The notes: generated by a model from the letters alone, not told the origin. Positions 21,203 to 32,821 are shown, numbered from the stretch's first letter. The stretch is 52,054 bases of DNA from Spirogloea muscicola (GCA_009602725.1 WELB01000383.1:1-52054), one strand, 5' to 3'. Made by a program: numbers and translations.

Positions 21203-21829
21203 TGGCACGTGACCGACCTGGCCAGGCCAGGTGGTCCCGCACAGTGGCTTCGGTGGCTCGGTGTCCACCCTGACGCCTCGTACAGGCTAGCCCCTCGAGG
21301 TGGGCCTTCCGGCAGGTCGGCTCCTCGGGGTGGGCCTTCCGACAGATCGACCCCTCGGGGTGTGCCTGAGCGGCCCGCCCTCTGGGGTTGGCCTTCCCTT
21401 GACAGGTCTGCCCCTCGGGGTGGGCCTCGTCCGGCCCGCCCCTCGGGGTGGGCCTTGGGGTGACCCCCACACACCCCTAGAGGAGGGGTGGCATGGAGAA
21501 GCACTAGAGTCTGGGACACAGACCGGACAGCAATTCGGACAATGAGCCCAGAGAGAGAGGCGCGCCCTGCTGCTGCCCGCTGCCGCAACCCGTCGCCGGC
21601 AGGACGCTGCCGGCTCCTACGAGGCTCTCTGTGGCTGGCCTTTGGTGGGCTAGCTGCTGGCTGGTGCCCGGGAAGTAAAGACGCTGCCTGACGGCGGCTC
21701 CACAGTGTGAAAGTTTTCCGCTGCGCAGATGCGCGTGCGTTTGTTCGTGTAGGGGTTTGTTCTGGAACCTCTTACAGACAACAAAGGGCAACTCACCCCT
21801 AAGTGCGGGTGTAGGGTCGGGTTGTTACA
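21203..21829 (+). mobile_element. 5' LTR of element F, family IV
   Basis: The start is set at TGGCACGTGACC (also seen in J) and the end GGGTTGTTACA is directly before the primer-binding site. U3 (21285-21455) is built of ~32-bp repeats around CCCCTCGGGGTGGGCC. U5 has the hairpin GCTGCC-TGAC-GGCGGC at 21683-21698. Confidence 0.7.
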
Positions 21830-21831
21830 TT

Positions 21832-21843
21832 TGGTATCAGAGG
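21832..21843 (+). promoter_or_regulatory. primer-binding site (initiator tRNA-Met), element F
   Basis: TGGTATCAGAGG two bases after the LTR end. It is complementary to the 3' end of plant initiator tRNA-Met and primes minus-strand synthesis. Confidence 0.9.
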
Positions 21844-22318
21844 AGTTCTTGCAACTTGCAGGTCTTGTGTCTTCCACAGACTGCTGATGCAAGGATCTTC
21901 CTGATGCTCTGGCCTGACTTCACGTTGAGTGCAAAGTACTGAGACGGAGCGCGGGAATCACGACGGATGGCATCGGTTGCCAGAATGTTCTTTACACGCG
22001 TACCATGTCCGTTGGCGGATTGCTTACTGTGAGTGGGAGTTAAAACCGGTAGCCAAGCTCGGCGTTGGCTCCGATCTTGGACCTTCACTGCAAGTTGTTG
22101 TCTGCTGTTTGGAGGTGCGGGTTATCGCGCTGTCCTGCTTGCTCGCTTGCTGGTGGCCACCAGTACTGCGTTGTCTTGCAATTCAGTTTTAAGACGTCGT
22201 TGGTAACCAATCGAAGCTGGAATGATCCCTCAGAGTATCCCCTGGGAGGCATGGAGTCGCCGATAGTCCAGTCCAGTGCACGCCCCAGGTTTTCTCGGCC
22301 GGCGGTACGACCGCTGCA

Positions 22319-22610
22319 GTGGAGGAGATGGTCAAAGAGCTGGCACAGGTCCGGACGGCTTCCGGCCAAGAGGGCCTGTCGCCGGAAGACTCGCTGAGTC
22401 GCACTCCTTACGTAGCATCGGGAGTTGGAATGGCTGTCAAGGGCCCTGCCCCCCTCGCCCTGCTGGGGACGATGTGCGAGGAGGTGCACGCCCCGCTCGG
22501 CTGGCTGACTAACAGAGAGCAACGGCTCGGGAGGGCAAGGGCCCAGGTAAATTCGTTGCACGAGCCAAGGTGCATTGATTGCACCACGGCCAGAGCCTGG
22601 CGAATTGTAG
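22319..22610 (+). pseudogene. element F gag N-terminus, truncated
   Basis: After a ~430-base leader the frame MEEMVKELAQVRTASGQEGL ... TMCEEVHAPLG resembles the ERMCEEHRTTIAQLRG region of the gag of element A. It is cut at 22611 by a family III LTR. There is no catalytic or zinc motif in what is left, so the call rests on position and this weak similarity. Confidence 0.55.
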
Positions 22611-23027
22611 TGTGCTGATCTCTATGAACACAGTAAGGGTCAGCATATCCTGCTTTGGGTTCAAATATAGGACATTTAGTAGACAAATTTCATACAAGAG
22701 AACGTCAACGCACAAGGCACACATGACGCAGCGGATTCTTACCTTGAGGCATCGCCTAAAGGCGGCGACTCTACCGAGGGTCAGTAGCTGTCCCACAGAA
22801 GGGGCGCAGCCATATACTCACAGAGAGCCGGTGGGGCCCGCAGTGACGAGCTGCGGCGACGGGCTGGGCAGCAGGCGGCAGCAGCAGTGTGGCGACGGCA
22901 GCGGTAGCAGGCAGCAGCGGAGCTGGCTAGGCAGCAGCAGGGCTGTGTCTCTCTCGGGTTGGTCGGACTGAGGTGTCCGCCCATGGCCCACTACTTATAG
23001 CGTTCCTCCTGACACCCCTCCCCAGAG

Positions 23028-23817
23028 TGTAAGGTTCCCTCCGCTTGAGAGTGCCAACGGTGCCGGTAAACCTTACATGATCGTATGATTTCTACCGTTT
23101 GCAAGTCCCAAACAATACCGGTAGCTTTGCTCCGCTTTATGTACTTAAGTATGGTCCGAGGTCCCGGGTTCCGTATGCACGTGCTCCGTCCAGGAGGCGT
23201 CGCTTCGCGCCTCCTTGGAGCTGCCCGAGGGACCGCGTCGCGCCGCCCAAGGCGCCGCGTCGCGCATCCTTGGTGCCGCCCAATGGGCGCCGCTTCGTGT
23301 CTCCTTTTACCGCCCAAAGGGCGTCGCTTCGTGTCCCCATTGGTCAGGCCCGCCCGTCCGGGGGGAGGACCTTGGGGGCGACCCTCGTCACACCCTCAGA
23401 GGAGGGGTGGCAGATAGAACACTTATCAGTAGTAGGCCGAGGCCAGACTCCTCAGTCGGACCCGTGACGCCAAGAGAGGCACAGCCCTGCTGCTGCCTGC
23501 TGCCGCGGTTGCCGCCACAGCTCTGCTGCCGCCGCCTGCTGCACGGCCCGTCGCCGTAGCTCGTTGCTGCGAGCCTCGCTGGCTCTCTGTAAGTATCATG
23601 GCCGCGCCCCTTGCGGGGACAGCTGCTGACCCTCGGTTGAGTCGCCGCTTTCCAGCAGTGCCTCAGGGTAAGACTTCCGCTGCGCTTTGTGCGCGTACGT
23701 GTGCGCCGTGTGCGCTGGCATTCCACTTTGTAAGGTTGTCTCCAAAAACCCCTTATGTCCGAAACCCAAACAGGACATTCTGACCCTGACTGAGTGATTA
23801 CGGACAGGGACGTTACA
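23028..23817 (+). mobile_element. family III solo LTR inserted in a family III LTR of opposite orientation
   Basis: 790 bp, TGTAAGGTTCCC ... GGGACGTTACA. The flanks CAGAG (23023-23027) and CTGAG (23818-23822) are a duplication with one change; the uninterrupted family sequence reads CTGAG. Confidence 0.85.
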
Positions 23818-23851
23818 CTGAGGGTGTGACGAGGGTCGCCCCCAGGGCCCT

Positions 23852-24312
23852 TGCAAGGAACTTCGCCCTTCACATGCAGTCAGGGTGAGCAGTCCTTGTT
23901 GAGTTCGGCTGCAGGGGATTTAGGGACCAACCCACTGCACAGTCAAAGCACTGGCGCATCGGCGCAGCGGAAGACAGGCCATGTGGCGCCGCCGTCCGGC
24001 GGCGACTCCCAATTCTGGGTGCAGCCCGGTGCAGCAGGCCTCGCAGCAGATTGCGGCCGTCGGCTGCGGCGGCGAGCAGCAGCAAGGCAGCTCCTGGGCT
24101 TCGCTGGTTCGGCCATCTTTCGAGCCTCAGCCTCCAAGGCTCCTCGTGCTTCCCCGTGCCACACCCCCCTCCTCTAGGGGTGTGAGCGGGACGCTCCATC
24201 CCGCTTTGCGGCAGGCCAAAGATCCTCCCTTGTCATGTAATAACAACAGAGAGGTTGTGTGGCTTTGATTAAGCCACACAAGCGTGTGTGGCTTAACGGC
24301 CGGTTCATTACA
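23852..24312 (-). mobile_element. family II solo LTR
   Basis: 461 bp with the duplication GCCCT (23847-23851 and 24313-24317). It is shorter than the family norm because part of the GC-rich middle is missing. Near 24240-24300 it carries a local rearrangement around GTGTGGCTTTGATTAAGCCACAC, which can form a hairpin. Confidence 0.88.
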
Positions 24313-24721
24313 GCCCTCCTCCGAGGGGCGGGCTTGACAAGGGAATACGACAATTCCTAGAAATTGGCGCACAGGGCCAACGCCTGGCGCACGAGTCCGA
24401 GGGACCAGCGCCAAGAGACCGGCGCGCGAGTCAGAGAGACTGGCACGCTGAACAGTGACTAGCGCCATGAGAGTGGCCGCCAGGCCACGAGCCTGGCTCA
24501 CGGGGCCAAGTGGCTGAGGCCATGAGGCAGGCCAAGAGCCCGGCTCACGGGGCCAAGGGACTGAGGCCTCGAGGCCAAGGGACTGAGGCCTCAGCCATGA
24601 GGCCAAGGGAGCTGGCCCATGCGGCTAGCCCGCAGGGCGTTGCCCTGAGGGAGAGCTGGCACACCCAGCCAGCCCACAGGGCGTGAGCCCGAGGCGTGCG
24701 CACGGGGCCCGAGGCGTGCTG

Positions 24722-25422
24722 AAAACATATTAACGTGGCTGGAATGTCAATGCAGCAGTAATGTAATGGCAGATGCCTGGAGACTAGACACCTCATCATG
24801 CTTACAATGGAGTGACTGTCAGTACCGCAGGAAAGGCTGCAGATGCCTGGAGACGAACATTTCACCAGGCTGACGATTGGGAAGCGTGGATCAACCTTGA
24901 GCTGAGAGCTGCGCAACCTGGAGTCGTGACGCGCGAGACAGCATGGTGCTGGTGCTGGAACGGCGACGGGAGGCGGCAGCGTTTTAGACTACGGTGAAGG
25001 CGTCATTAGCTGTCGTTATTGTCGACGTGAGTGACAGCCCAAGGGTAGTAGACCATCAGTTGCTATTGATGGGGCAATGACGGGGGACCGTCGGATGACG
25101 GTGGTAGCCGATGGATGGGTAGGTCGGTGGTAGCCCGTTGATAGCCGTCCACAGGTCGTGGACGGGTCGTCAACAAGAGACTGGGCGCCAATTATTCCAC
25201 CCGGGCCCGCATGGCTGGGCTCGCAGTCCATCGGGTTACATGGGTTGCCTAGGGGGAACCCGAGAGATTAAATGGGGGTGAGGTTTTCACCCATCTTCGG
25301 ACCCCTGGACCCTTGCCCCTGCAGTAACCGTTGCTCATATTTGCCGTGCAGCCCCGTCCCAATGCCTTCCCCGCTTTTCCTCGCTTCACCGGCAGCCCGG
25401 GCTTGGCGATCCACAGCAGTTT
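24722..25422 (-). repeat. repeat R2, copy 2
   Basis: The reverse complement matches 6980-7572 and 8113-8165. It is uninterrupted here and so shows the pre-insertion state of copy 1, including the single GTCTC target. Confidence 0.7.
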
Positions 25423-25705
25423 CTTCCAATGATCAGTGGAGACAAGCGCTCGCCAGCTCTCACACGGCGTGTGCGCCATGGCAGGCAAGCAGGCGCTGCG
25501 GAAGCGGGATGTGTGGCGCGTGTGCAACGACTCCCGCACGCGAGCGGTCGGTTACACTGCTCGCGATGATGCCTGGTGAACGAGCTGCTCTGCCCGGCGT
25601 GGGTGAGTCCTCGGGACCTAGCGGCTGGCAACCGCTTGTGTCCACATGAGTACGGAGGGACCGTTGCCGCCAGCAATGGCGACAACGTGGGGTCGGCAGA
25701 GGTCC
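25423..25705. other. unassigned sequence between R2 and a family II LTR
   Basis: A short frame MAGKQALRKRDVWRVCND starts near 25478 on the plus strand and stops after ~35 codons. No family is recognised. It may be part of the element that carries R2. Confidence 0.35.
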
Positions 25706-26021
25706 TGTGGTGAAGCTCGCCCTACACATGCAGTCAGGGTGAGCAGTCCTCGTTGAGTTCGGCCGTAGTGGGTTTTAGGAGCCAACCCACTACAAGGAAG
25801 CACTTGCGCATAGCGCAGCGGAAGACAGGCCCTGTGGCGCCGCCGTCCGGCGGCGACTCCACCTCCTGGGCGCAGGCCGGCGCAGCAGAACCCGCAGCGG
25901 AGTGCGGCGGCGGCTGCGGCAGCGAGCAGCGGCAAGGCTGCTCCTGGGGCATCCCGGGCTCGAACTGATTGATGAGCCTCAGCCCCCAAGGCTCCTTAGT
26001 GCTTCTACGTGCCACCCCCCC
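25706..26021 (-). mobile_element. family II LTR fragment (U5-R)
   Basis: The reverse complement matches the 3' half of family II, from TGCCACCCCCC to the 3' end. It includes the hairpin GCCGCC-GTCC-GGCGGC near 25840. It is cut at 26022 by family III. Confidence 0.8.
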
Positions 26022-26410
26022 TATAACATCTCTGCCCCTAATCACACATCAAGGGTCAGAATGTCCTGGTTTGGATTAAAGCATAGGGTGTTTAGTGGAC
26101 AACCCTCATACAGGAGAACGCCAACGCACATACGCGCATAGAGCGCAGCGGAAGTCTTACCCTGAGGCACCGCCCTAGGGCGGTGACTCTACCATAGACT
26201 CACAGAGAGCCGGCGGGGCGGCAGCGACGAGCTGCGGCGACGGGCTGGGCAGCAGGCGGCAGCAGCAGAGCTGTGGCGGCGGCGGCGGCAGCAGGCAGCA
26301 GCGGAGCTGGCTAGGCAGCAGCAGGGCTGTGTCTCTCTCGGCGCTGGTCGGACTCCCGAGCCCGGCCAGGGCCTACTCCTTATATAGCGTTCCATCTGCC
26401 ACCCCTCCCC
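26022..26410 (-). mobile_element. family III LTR fragment
   Basis: Near-identical to the reverse complement of 20510-20896, with a perfect CACCGCCC-TA-GGGCGGTG hairpin near 26170. It is cut at the CCACCCCTCCCC segment, where the family I LTR of D begins. Confidence 0.85.
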
Positions 26411-26906
26411 CGTACTAGATTTCCCTTGTCGGGCCCGCCTTCTCGAAGGTGGGCCCTGAAACGAACCTCCCAGAGACCCCCTGGGGAGGGTGGCACGTGA
26501 AGCACTACAAGTAGGGCCCCCTGAGACCAGGCTCAGGGTAATCGGTCCAAGTCAGTGAACCCCACGCGAGAGAGAGACGCGCAGCCCTGCTGCCGCCTGC
26601 TGCCGCAGCTCGTCCACGCAGGCCTGCTGCTGCCTGCTGCTGCAGCCCGATGCCGCAATCCGTCGCTGCGGATCTTCATCGGCTCTCCTGTAAGTAGACT
26701 GTGGCTGCTCCCACTGGGGACAGTTGCTGGCCCGTACCTGAGAGGTGAGTCGCCGCCTGTCGGCGGCGCCTCAGGGCAAGGTATTCCGCTGCGTAGTACA
26801 CGTGGTGCTTCTCTGTGCTGGGGGTTTGTCTCTAAACCCCAGCGACCGAAATCAATGAGGACTTACTGACCCCTGACTGTGCTCTTAAGGGTCAGGAACG
26901 TTTCAT

Positions 26907-26918
26907 TGGTATCAGAGG
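26907..26918 (+). promoter_or_regulatory. primer-binding site, element D
   Basis: TGGTATCAGAGG, one base after the LTR end TTTCA. Complementary to initiator tRNA-Met. Confidence 0.92.
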
Positions 26919-27461
26919 AGTCCTTGCATCTTGCTAGTCTCGTATTCTGTGATAATACGGCTGACACATTCATTCCTTCTGATGTTCTGGCACTGACTAC
27001 TCTTTTGTGACTTAGATCCCTTGCCGGAGTGTACCCGTGGATCCGCTCGGCGGGCTGATTGGTGCTATGGACACTCGCCGGCTGCATCCACGCATCTGGG
27101 GTCGGCCAACATCACGTGGTTCTCCACCCCAGCGGCAATCACAATCGCCAGGTCAGTGTTTCGCCTGCGTAACCACCTGCGGTCGGCGGATTGCCTGTCT
27201 GCGTGACAAGGAGGTGAAACCGACCGCCGCTGGGCGGCGAAATCTGGCTATGTGCCAGAAGTTGGTCCGTACACCAGTCCTGGCCCCTCCCTCAGATCGC
27301 TCGTACGGCTTTGTGTTTTGGGGTAATGACTTGCGCACTATCATGATTGCTTTGCTTGCCTGGGGCACCAGCTTGCTCAGTAGCATTGTGGTAGTATTGT
27401 CTTAGCAGTTGTGTCTTATGCCCTCCACTGACTTGATCCCTCAGTGTGCTGGTGTAAAGGC

Positions 27462-28190
27462 ATGGAGTCGGCTGACGCAAGTGCGCAACCTAATCCTCCT
27501 CCACCGGTCGTACCTCCGGCTGAGGTCGAGAAGACGGAGAGTGAGTCGGCGGAGCTCCACGCACCCGACCTGGACGGCCTGACTCCGGCCGAGGTGCAAC
27601 GCCTTGTGCGGCTTGTGGAGCAAATAGCGGATGCCATTCCGAGTGATGATTCGCTGGCAATCCCGGAGTGGAAAGCGCCTCGCGACGCCACGCGAATAGA
27701 TGCGAATAATACTCGCCCTTGTGTATGCTGAAGAGCCGCGAGTTCGTCGCATCAAGGCAAGATTTACGCTATTTCAGGCAACAGGGCCGTGCCCGGCCGT
27801 GCCAGCCCTCCAAGTACGATGGGCAAGGTAGTCCTACCGCCTAGTTCCGCGAACTGAACAACTGGTTCATGATATGCGCGACACCCTTCGAATTCCGCGT
27901 GGGAATTGCAGCTACGTATCTTACCGATGATGCTGCCGCATGGTGGAACACTGTGAAGTCGTTCTCCCACCCCAGAGTGTACAACACTTGGGACTTCTTC
28001 TACCACTCACTCACCGCTATGTACGGATGAAAAGTACGCGGAGCTTTACGCCCGCTAACCTTAATGTGACGTGGTATGTATCGTCACCTCAAACTTGTAG
28101 GACGTGTGTGTGTCCGCAGTCTGTTGCGCCAGTAGTGCGCTCGTTGCATGGGCTTATGCAAGCGCTGGTGAATGAAGAGCACCTTGTTGT
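27462..28190 (+). pseudogene. element D gag
   Basis: The start ATG at 27462 is followed by an acidic, Pro-rich N-terminus (ESADASAQPNPPPPVVPPAE, LTPAEVQRLVRLVEQIAD), open to 27731. After a frameshift the capsid-type segment reads FRELNNWFMICATPFEFRVG, TYLTDDAAAWW and TWDFFYHSLTAMYG up to about 28030. The W...F...AAAWW pattern is the usual retrotransposon gag core. It is then lost to stops. Confidence 0.75.
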
Positions 28191-28504
28191 ATAGGTGACT
28201 TCTAATCAGTTCCAAAGATGCTCCAAACGTGCATGCGAACACGACCAGTTTACACGGTACTGAGGACATTTCTCTTCATCGCGCCATGCAGTCGGGGAGT
28301 AAACCCTCTACCTCCAAAAGAGTTGGCTTTGTCGCATCGCCGGAATGCGGGCCACTCCCACGTGTAGTATGGAGATGATGGCGTTTCTTCCAAAACTATC
28401 AAACTGCTCGTAGTTGTAGCTCGTAGCTATGTTCTTACTGTTCTGTAAGTGCCTCGGCACCCGGTGCCATAGTGCCAACGTTGTACTCCAAGGACTGAAG
28501 GCTG

Positions 28505-29730
28505 GTCGTCCAGCTCATAGCCTTGTCAACGCGGAGGCTTCTACCTCCTGTGTCAGTAAGAAATCTTCTGAGCAGCAGGGCTTTGGTTGTAAAGCCCACT
28601 GGTATCTTGCAACTTACACTTGCAATGGACGAAATGCCCAAAAGTCATTGGCAATTGTCGGCTGTGTTGTTGATCAGCACGGGCTTGCCGGATTCCATCA
28701 GTCTTGTACGAGCTGGGCTCTGATGTAGTAACGCCCAAACCAAGCTGGCCTAGTTGTCGCTTCTGTCCGTGGAAGTTGTGGACTTGATCGTGAAATACTG
28801 TGTAATGCACACGGCACAGGTGACCCCTGCTTCGGTACTCACCTTGCGATGCCTACGTAAAAACGTGTATGGACAAGACCATGTACGGCCCTATGTCCTG
28901 CCCGAGTATGGAAGCCCATATGCGGAATGGTGAAGATTGCGCCATTGGCCCAGCGATGTACCTGAGTGCACGGTACACTTGAGTGTAAGCCGCCGGCTTA
29001 TGACGCCTTCAGCGGAGTAGTGCATGTTGTGTATCAGGGAGAATGCTCGTCTCTGCCTTTGGTTGACAAAGGGTTGACTGTATGGGATTGCTTTGACCAG
29101 CACCCTGGCAAGCTGAGCCGGAAGGCTGTACTTGAAGACGTACTCTCACATGCATCCAGCTTTGCTGAGTATCTCATTGTGATGATGCGCACAGAGTTTC
29201 CCCCTGACTCTGTTGTGAGTGTTGTAATCTCACATGGTGTGACTTTTGACAATTATCGTGCGGTGCACCCATCCTCTTTGTTGTGAAGTAGGCTGAATCT
29301 TTGAATGTGCATCGAGTACAAGCTCTTAACGAGCTCACTGTCGAGATAGCATGCCATTTGCTCAGCATTGACGATCTGTAACATCGTCTTGCGGGAGCTC
29401 GTGTGTATAGCTCCCCCCGCTTTGCAAAGTGGTGATGACCATTTCGTCTCACACCTGAGGAAGTCCCGTTTGGCTTGTTGTAGGCCGCTCGGCTACTTCT
29501 GCTGCAAGATGCTCCGTTTGGTTTCACCAAAAGCACTTGCCACGTGTCTGGTTGTGATGATGAGGTCTTTGGCCCCCTAAGGTGTGACTCTGTGCTGGTT
29601 CGAGTAAAAGGCAGACTGGTGTTCTGTAAAACGCCTGAGGTTTACGCACCGCACCTGCAGCATGTACTGCAATTGCTGAGTGCAAACCGTGTGCCGAAAT
29701 ATGTGTATAACCAGCCGGAACCTTTATAGG
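28505..29730 (+). pseudogene. element D protease and reverse transcriptase remnants
   Basis: Protease: the active-site line reads LVNAEASTSCVS where relatives have LLDSGASVSFVS, so the catalytic DSG is gone. RT: weak remnants from about 29300 (SIDDL, LAGARVYSSPRF), then VFGPLRCDSVLVRVKGRLVF at 29570-29630, where YLDD should be, so both catalytic aspartates are lost. KTPEVYAPHLQHVLQLL follows. The same decayed stretch, with different mutations, is present in element E. Confidence 0.7.
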
Positions 29731-30009
29731 GCAAAGACGGGGGTTCGCGTCAACCCCACGAAGTAATAAAGGACTGTAATCTTCTTCACGTGCCACGGAA
29801 TGTACCACAATTGCGTTCCTTCTTGGAATTCGCAAACCCCTTCCGTAAATTTCTGTAATAATACGGAAGTATGGCATCTCCTCTTACGAAGCTCACTCGT
29901 AAGGACGTCAGCTGGGTGTGGACGTCCAAATGCCAGAGCGCATTTGAGGATTTAAAAACGAGTCCTGGTGCATCCACCCGTTTTGGCCTTGCCTCGAGAA
30001 GGCTAGCCA

Positions 30010-31830
30010 TTCAGTAGTGACGCCTATTTGATCGGCACTCGTGCCGTTCTCTTACAGGAGGGTCACCCTGTAGCATTTGAAGGTAGCCTGACTTGTCCTG
30101 CAGAGCGTAACTTCGCTACGGGAGAGCAAGAGCTCCTTGCTATTGTGCTCGCCATACTTTTGTGGCGCTGCATTCTCGTGGGTGTCGCATGTACGGTTGT
30201 ATCGGGTCATTGCCCGTTGACCTACTGTCACACACAACAGCAATCGAGCAGGCGTCAAGCACAGTGGGCTAAGTGCATGGCCACATTCCGTTTCCAGTGA
30301 TTGTACCGCTCTGGAAGTATAAATGTTGCGGATTCGGTGAGCCGTAACATTACAGGGGCTGCTGTGGCGGCTGTCTTGCACGCTTCAAGGGTTCAGACCG
30401 CAGACGTGCGGCCTACTCGTGGAGCTGCTCGGCAGTCTACCGCCAACCTCTGAGAGCTGTATGTGCGTTTCCGTGATGGGTATGGCACAGACCCATGGTT
30501 TGCAGATGAAACCAATACACGCACACTAGTAAATGACCAAGGCTTTCTATGACGAGGTGACGCCATTGTAGTCCCTGACTGCAATGCCTTGCACAGCAGT
30601 ATCTTGCAAGAACTGCATGAGACTCCGTACAGTGGTCATTTATGTATGGGAAAGACGAAGAAAGCTGTCCGGCTTCTCTTTTGGTGGCTAGACTTGAAAG
30701 TCCAAGTGAAGACTTTTGTGAAAACTTGTGCCACCTGCCAGCGCAGTAAGGCAAGCTCTCATAAGCCTGCCGTACTACTCCAAACGTGGGAGATTCCTCC
30801 GAGGAACTGGTCTGATGTGGATTCATCACCCAGTTGCCGATGACGCGGCACGGCTGTGACGCCATCGTCGTATTTGTGGATCGTTTGAGTAAAATGGCGC
30901 ATTTTGTGCCTACGACCACATGAGTGTCAGCCAATGAATCTGCTGGTCCGTTCGTGGATCGAGTATGGAAACTGCACGGAGTTCCCAAGCGAATCGTGTC
31001 TGACCGCGACCCTCGCTTTACGGGGCACTTCTGGAAAGAAGTGTGCAGGCTGATTGGCACCCAGCAAATCATGTCCACGTCTTTCCACCCTCAAACAGAT
31101 GGTCAGACGGAATTGGTGGATCGGGTCTTGTCGGACATGATAAGGCACTTTGTAAACCCCAGCCGAAGTAACTGGGATGAGTATCTTGCTTCAGCAAGCA
31201 ATGCCTTCCATGAATCCACCCAATTCTTCCTCAACTACGGTCAGCATCTCCGAGTACCTTTACAGGTGGGGAGGCCGGAACATGTGCCGGCTGCTGTAAC
31301 CCTTTTACCAGTAACCTCCTGGAAGCTCAGCGGAGGATTAGGCAATGCTTGGAGATTGCCTAGCAACGGCAAATGGAGTTTGCTGATCGAAGTCGTCGGA
31401 ATATATCCTTCGACACTGGTGCTCAAGTGCTCTTAAGCACACAGCACCCCTCCTTGCGGGCTGCGGTACTCCTAAGTTGCTGCCACAGTGGGTTGGACCC
31501 TTCCGTGTAATGCGCCGCGTCGGTCCGGTCGCTTATAAGCTGGATACACCGGTACAATGGAAATTTCACAAAGTATTCCATGTGTCCCAGCTCGAACCAT
31601 TCCATTCGGATGGTCGTGTCCAACCGTCCCCACCTCCCCTCGTCGTTGGAAATGAGGAGTATGGTGGAGGAGATCTTGTCTCACCGCGACAAACTCCGTG
31701 GGCGACGTAAGTCCCAAAAGTATTGTGTCAAGTGGCTCGAATATGGACCTGAGCACAATACGTGGGAACCGGCGGCCAATCTTGCCCATTGTCGCGCCGT
31801 TCTCCGTAAGTATCTTGCCAAAGGGCATTC
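30010..31830 (+). pseudogene. element D RNase H, integrase and chromodomain
   Basis: RNase H: GTRAVLLQEGHPVAF, GEQELLAIVLAILLW, and SGHCPLTY in place of TDHCPLTY, so one active-site Asp is lost. Integrase: zinc-binding part YSGHLCMGKTKKAV...TCATCQRSKA (30630-30760), and core with IVSDRDPRFTGHFW and FHPQTDGQTE (30990-31110), where the second and third catalytic residues are kept. The first aspartate region has a one-base loss near 30825. The C-terminus VAYKLDTPVQWKFHKVFH lies near 31530-31580. The chromodomain reads VKWLEYGPEHNTWEP near 31730. Confidence 0.8.
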
Positions 31831-31923
31831 CTTTTCGCGTCGTAGTACCACACGGCCCCGTCGAAATTAAGCTCTTCGGGTTCGTGGTGTTGTGTCCTAG
31901 TTCCCGAGGACGTGAACATCTAA

Positions 31924-31934
31924 GTGGGGAGGAA
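31924..31934 (+). promoter_or_regulatory. polypurine tract of element D
   Basis: AGTGGGGAGGA directly before the 3' LTR start TGTAACG. Confidence 0.88.
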
Positions 31935-32821
31935 TGTAACGTCCCCGCCGTTACGGGACGCTTAACTCCGAGTTAAGCGCTATTGTGTAACCACGTGCCT
32001 GACGCGTGCGACGCGCGAGCGACCCGCGTGAGGTGTCTCGCGGTGTGACGCGCCTGCTGACGCTGTGACGTGCAGGCGCGCCGCCTCCAGCAGAGGTGGC
32101 GAATCCTGGACTTCCGGAGAGAAGCTCCCTCGGCATATTCTGGTATCTGCCGACACACTCGTAAAGACGTGTATGTGACACGTGTGGCGCGCCCGTAACG
32201 CCCGCCGCGCCACACCCGTGACGCACTGGCGGGGCCGCAAGCCGGCACCGCAGGGCGCCGCCACCAGGCGGCGCCGCAGGGTGCCGCTCGGCGGCGCCGC
32301 AGGCTGGCCGCCACTTCCAGAAGGAAGCCGCGTGGCCTGGCCACGTACTAGATTTGCCTTGTCGGGCCCGCCTCCCCGAGGTGGGCCCTGAGACGAACCT
32401 CCCAGAGACCCCTGGTGAGGGTGGCACATGAAGCACTACAAGTAGAGCTGCGACCAGGCTCAAGGTAATCGGTCCAAGTCAGTGAAGCCCACGCGAGAGA
32501 GAGGCGCGCAGCCTGCTGCCGCAGCTCGTCCACGCAGGCCTGCTGCTGCCTGCTGCTGCAGCCCGACTCCGCAACCCGTCGCTGCGGATCTTCATCGGCT
32601 CTCCTGTAAGTAGACTTTGGCTGCTCCCACCGGGGACAGTTGCTGGCCCGTACCTGAGAGGTGAGTCGCCGCCTGTCGGCGGCGCCTCAGGGCAAGGTAT
32701 TCCGCTGCGTAGTACACGTGGTCCTTCTCCGTGCCGGGGGTTTGTCTCTAAACCCCAGCGACCGAAGTCAATAAGGACTTACTGACCCCTGACTGTGCTC
32801 TTAAGGGTCAGGAATGTTTCA
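31935..32821 (+). mobile_element. 3' LTR of element D, family I
   Basis: 887 bp, TGTAACGTCCCCGCCG ... GGAATGTTTCA. Complete. It abuts directly the truncated family II LTR of element A, with no spacer. Confidence 0.92.

Larger units (their letters stand above)
22611..24721 (-). mobile_element. family III LTR split by two later LTRs
   Basis: The pieces 22611-23027, 23818-23851 and 24313-24721 are consecutive parts of one minus-strand family III LTR. One break holds a plus-strand family III LTR and the other a minus-strand family II LTR, each with a 5-bp duplication. The U3 part 24320-24720 has GGCCAAGGGACTGAGGCC-type repeats as in 10200-10400. Confidence 0.85.
26411..32821 (+). mobile_element. 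element D: nearly full-length family I chromovirus, decayed
   Basis: It comprises 5' LTR part 26411-26905 (first ~410 bases missing), primer-binding site 26907-26918, gag from ATG 27462, protease remnant near 28520, RT remnant 29290-29730, RNase H 30010-30320, integrase 30440-31640, chromodomain 31660-31800, purine tract 31924-31934 and 3' LTR 31935-32821. Many stops and frameshifts are spread along it, so it is older than A. Confidence 0.9.

Noticed and set aside
30000-31640. An active integrase from element D
   Set aside because: Frameshift at the first catalytic aspartate, several stops, and RNase H Asp replaced by Gly; only parts remain.
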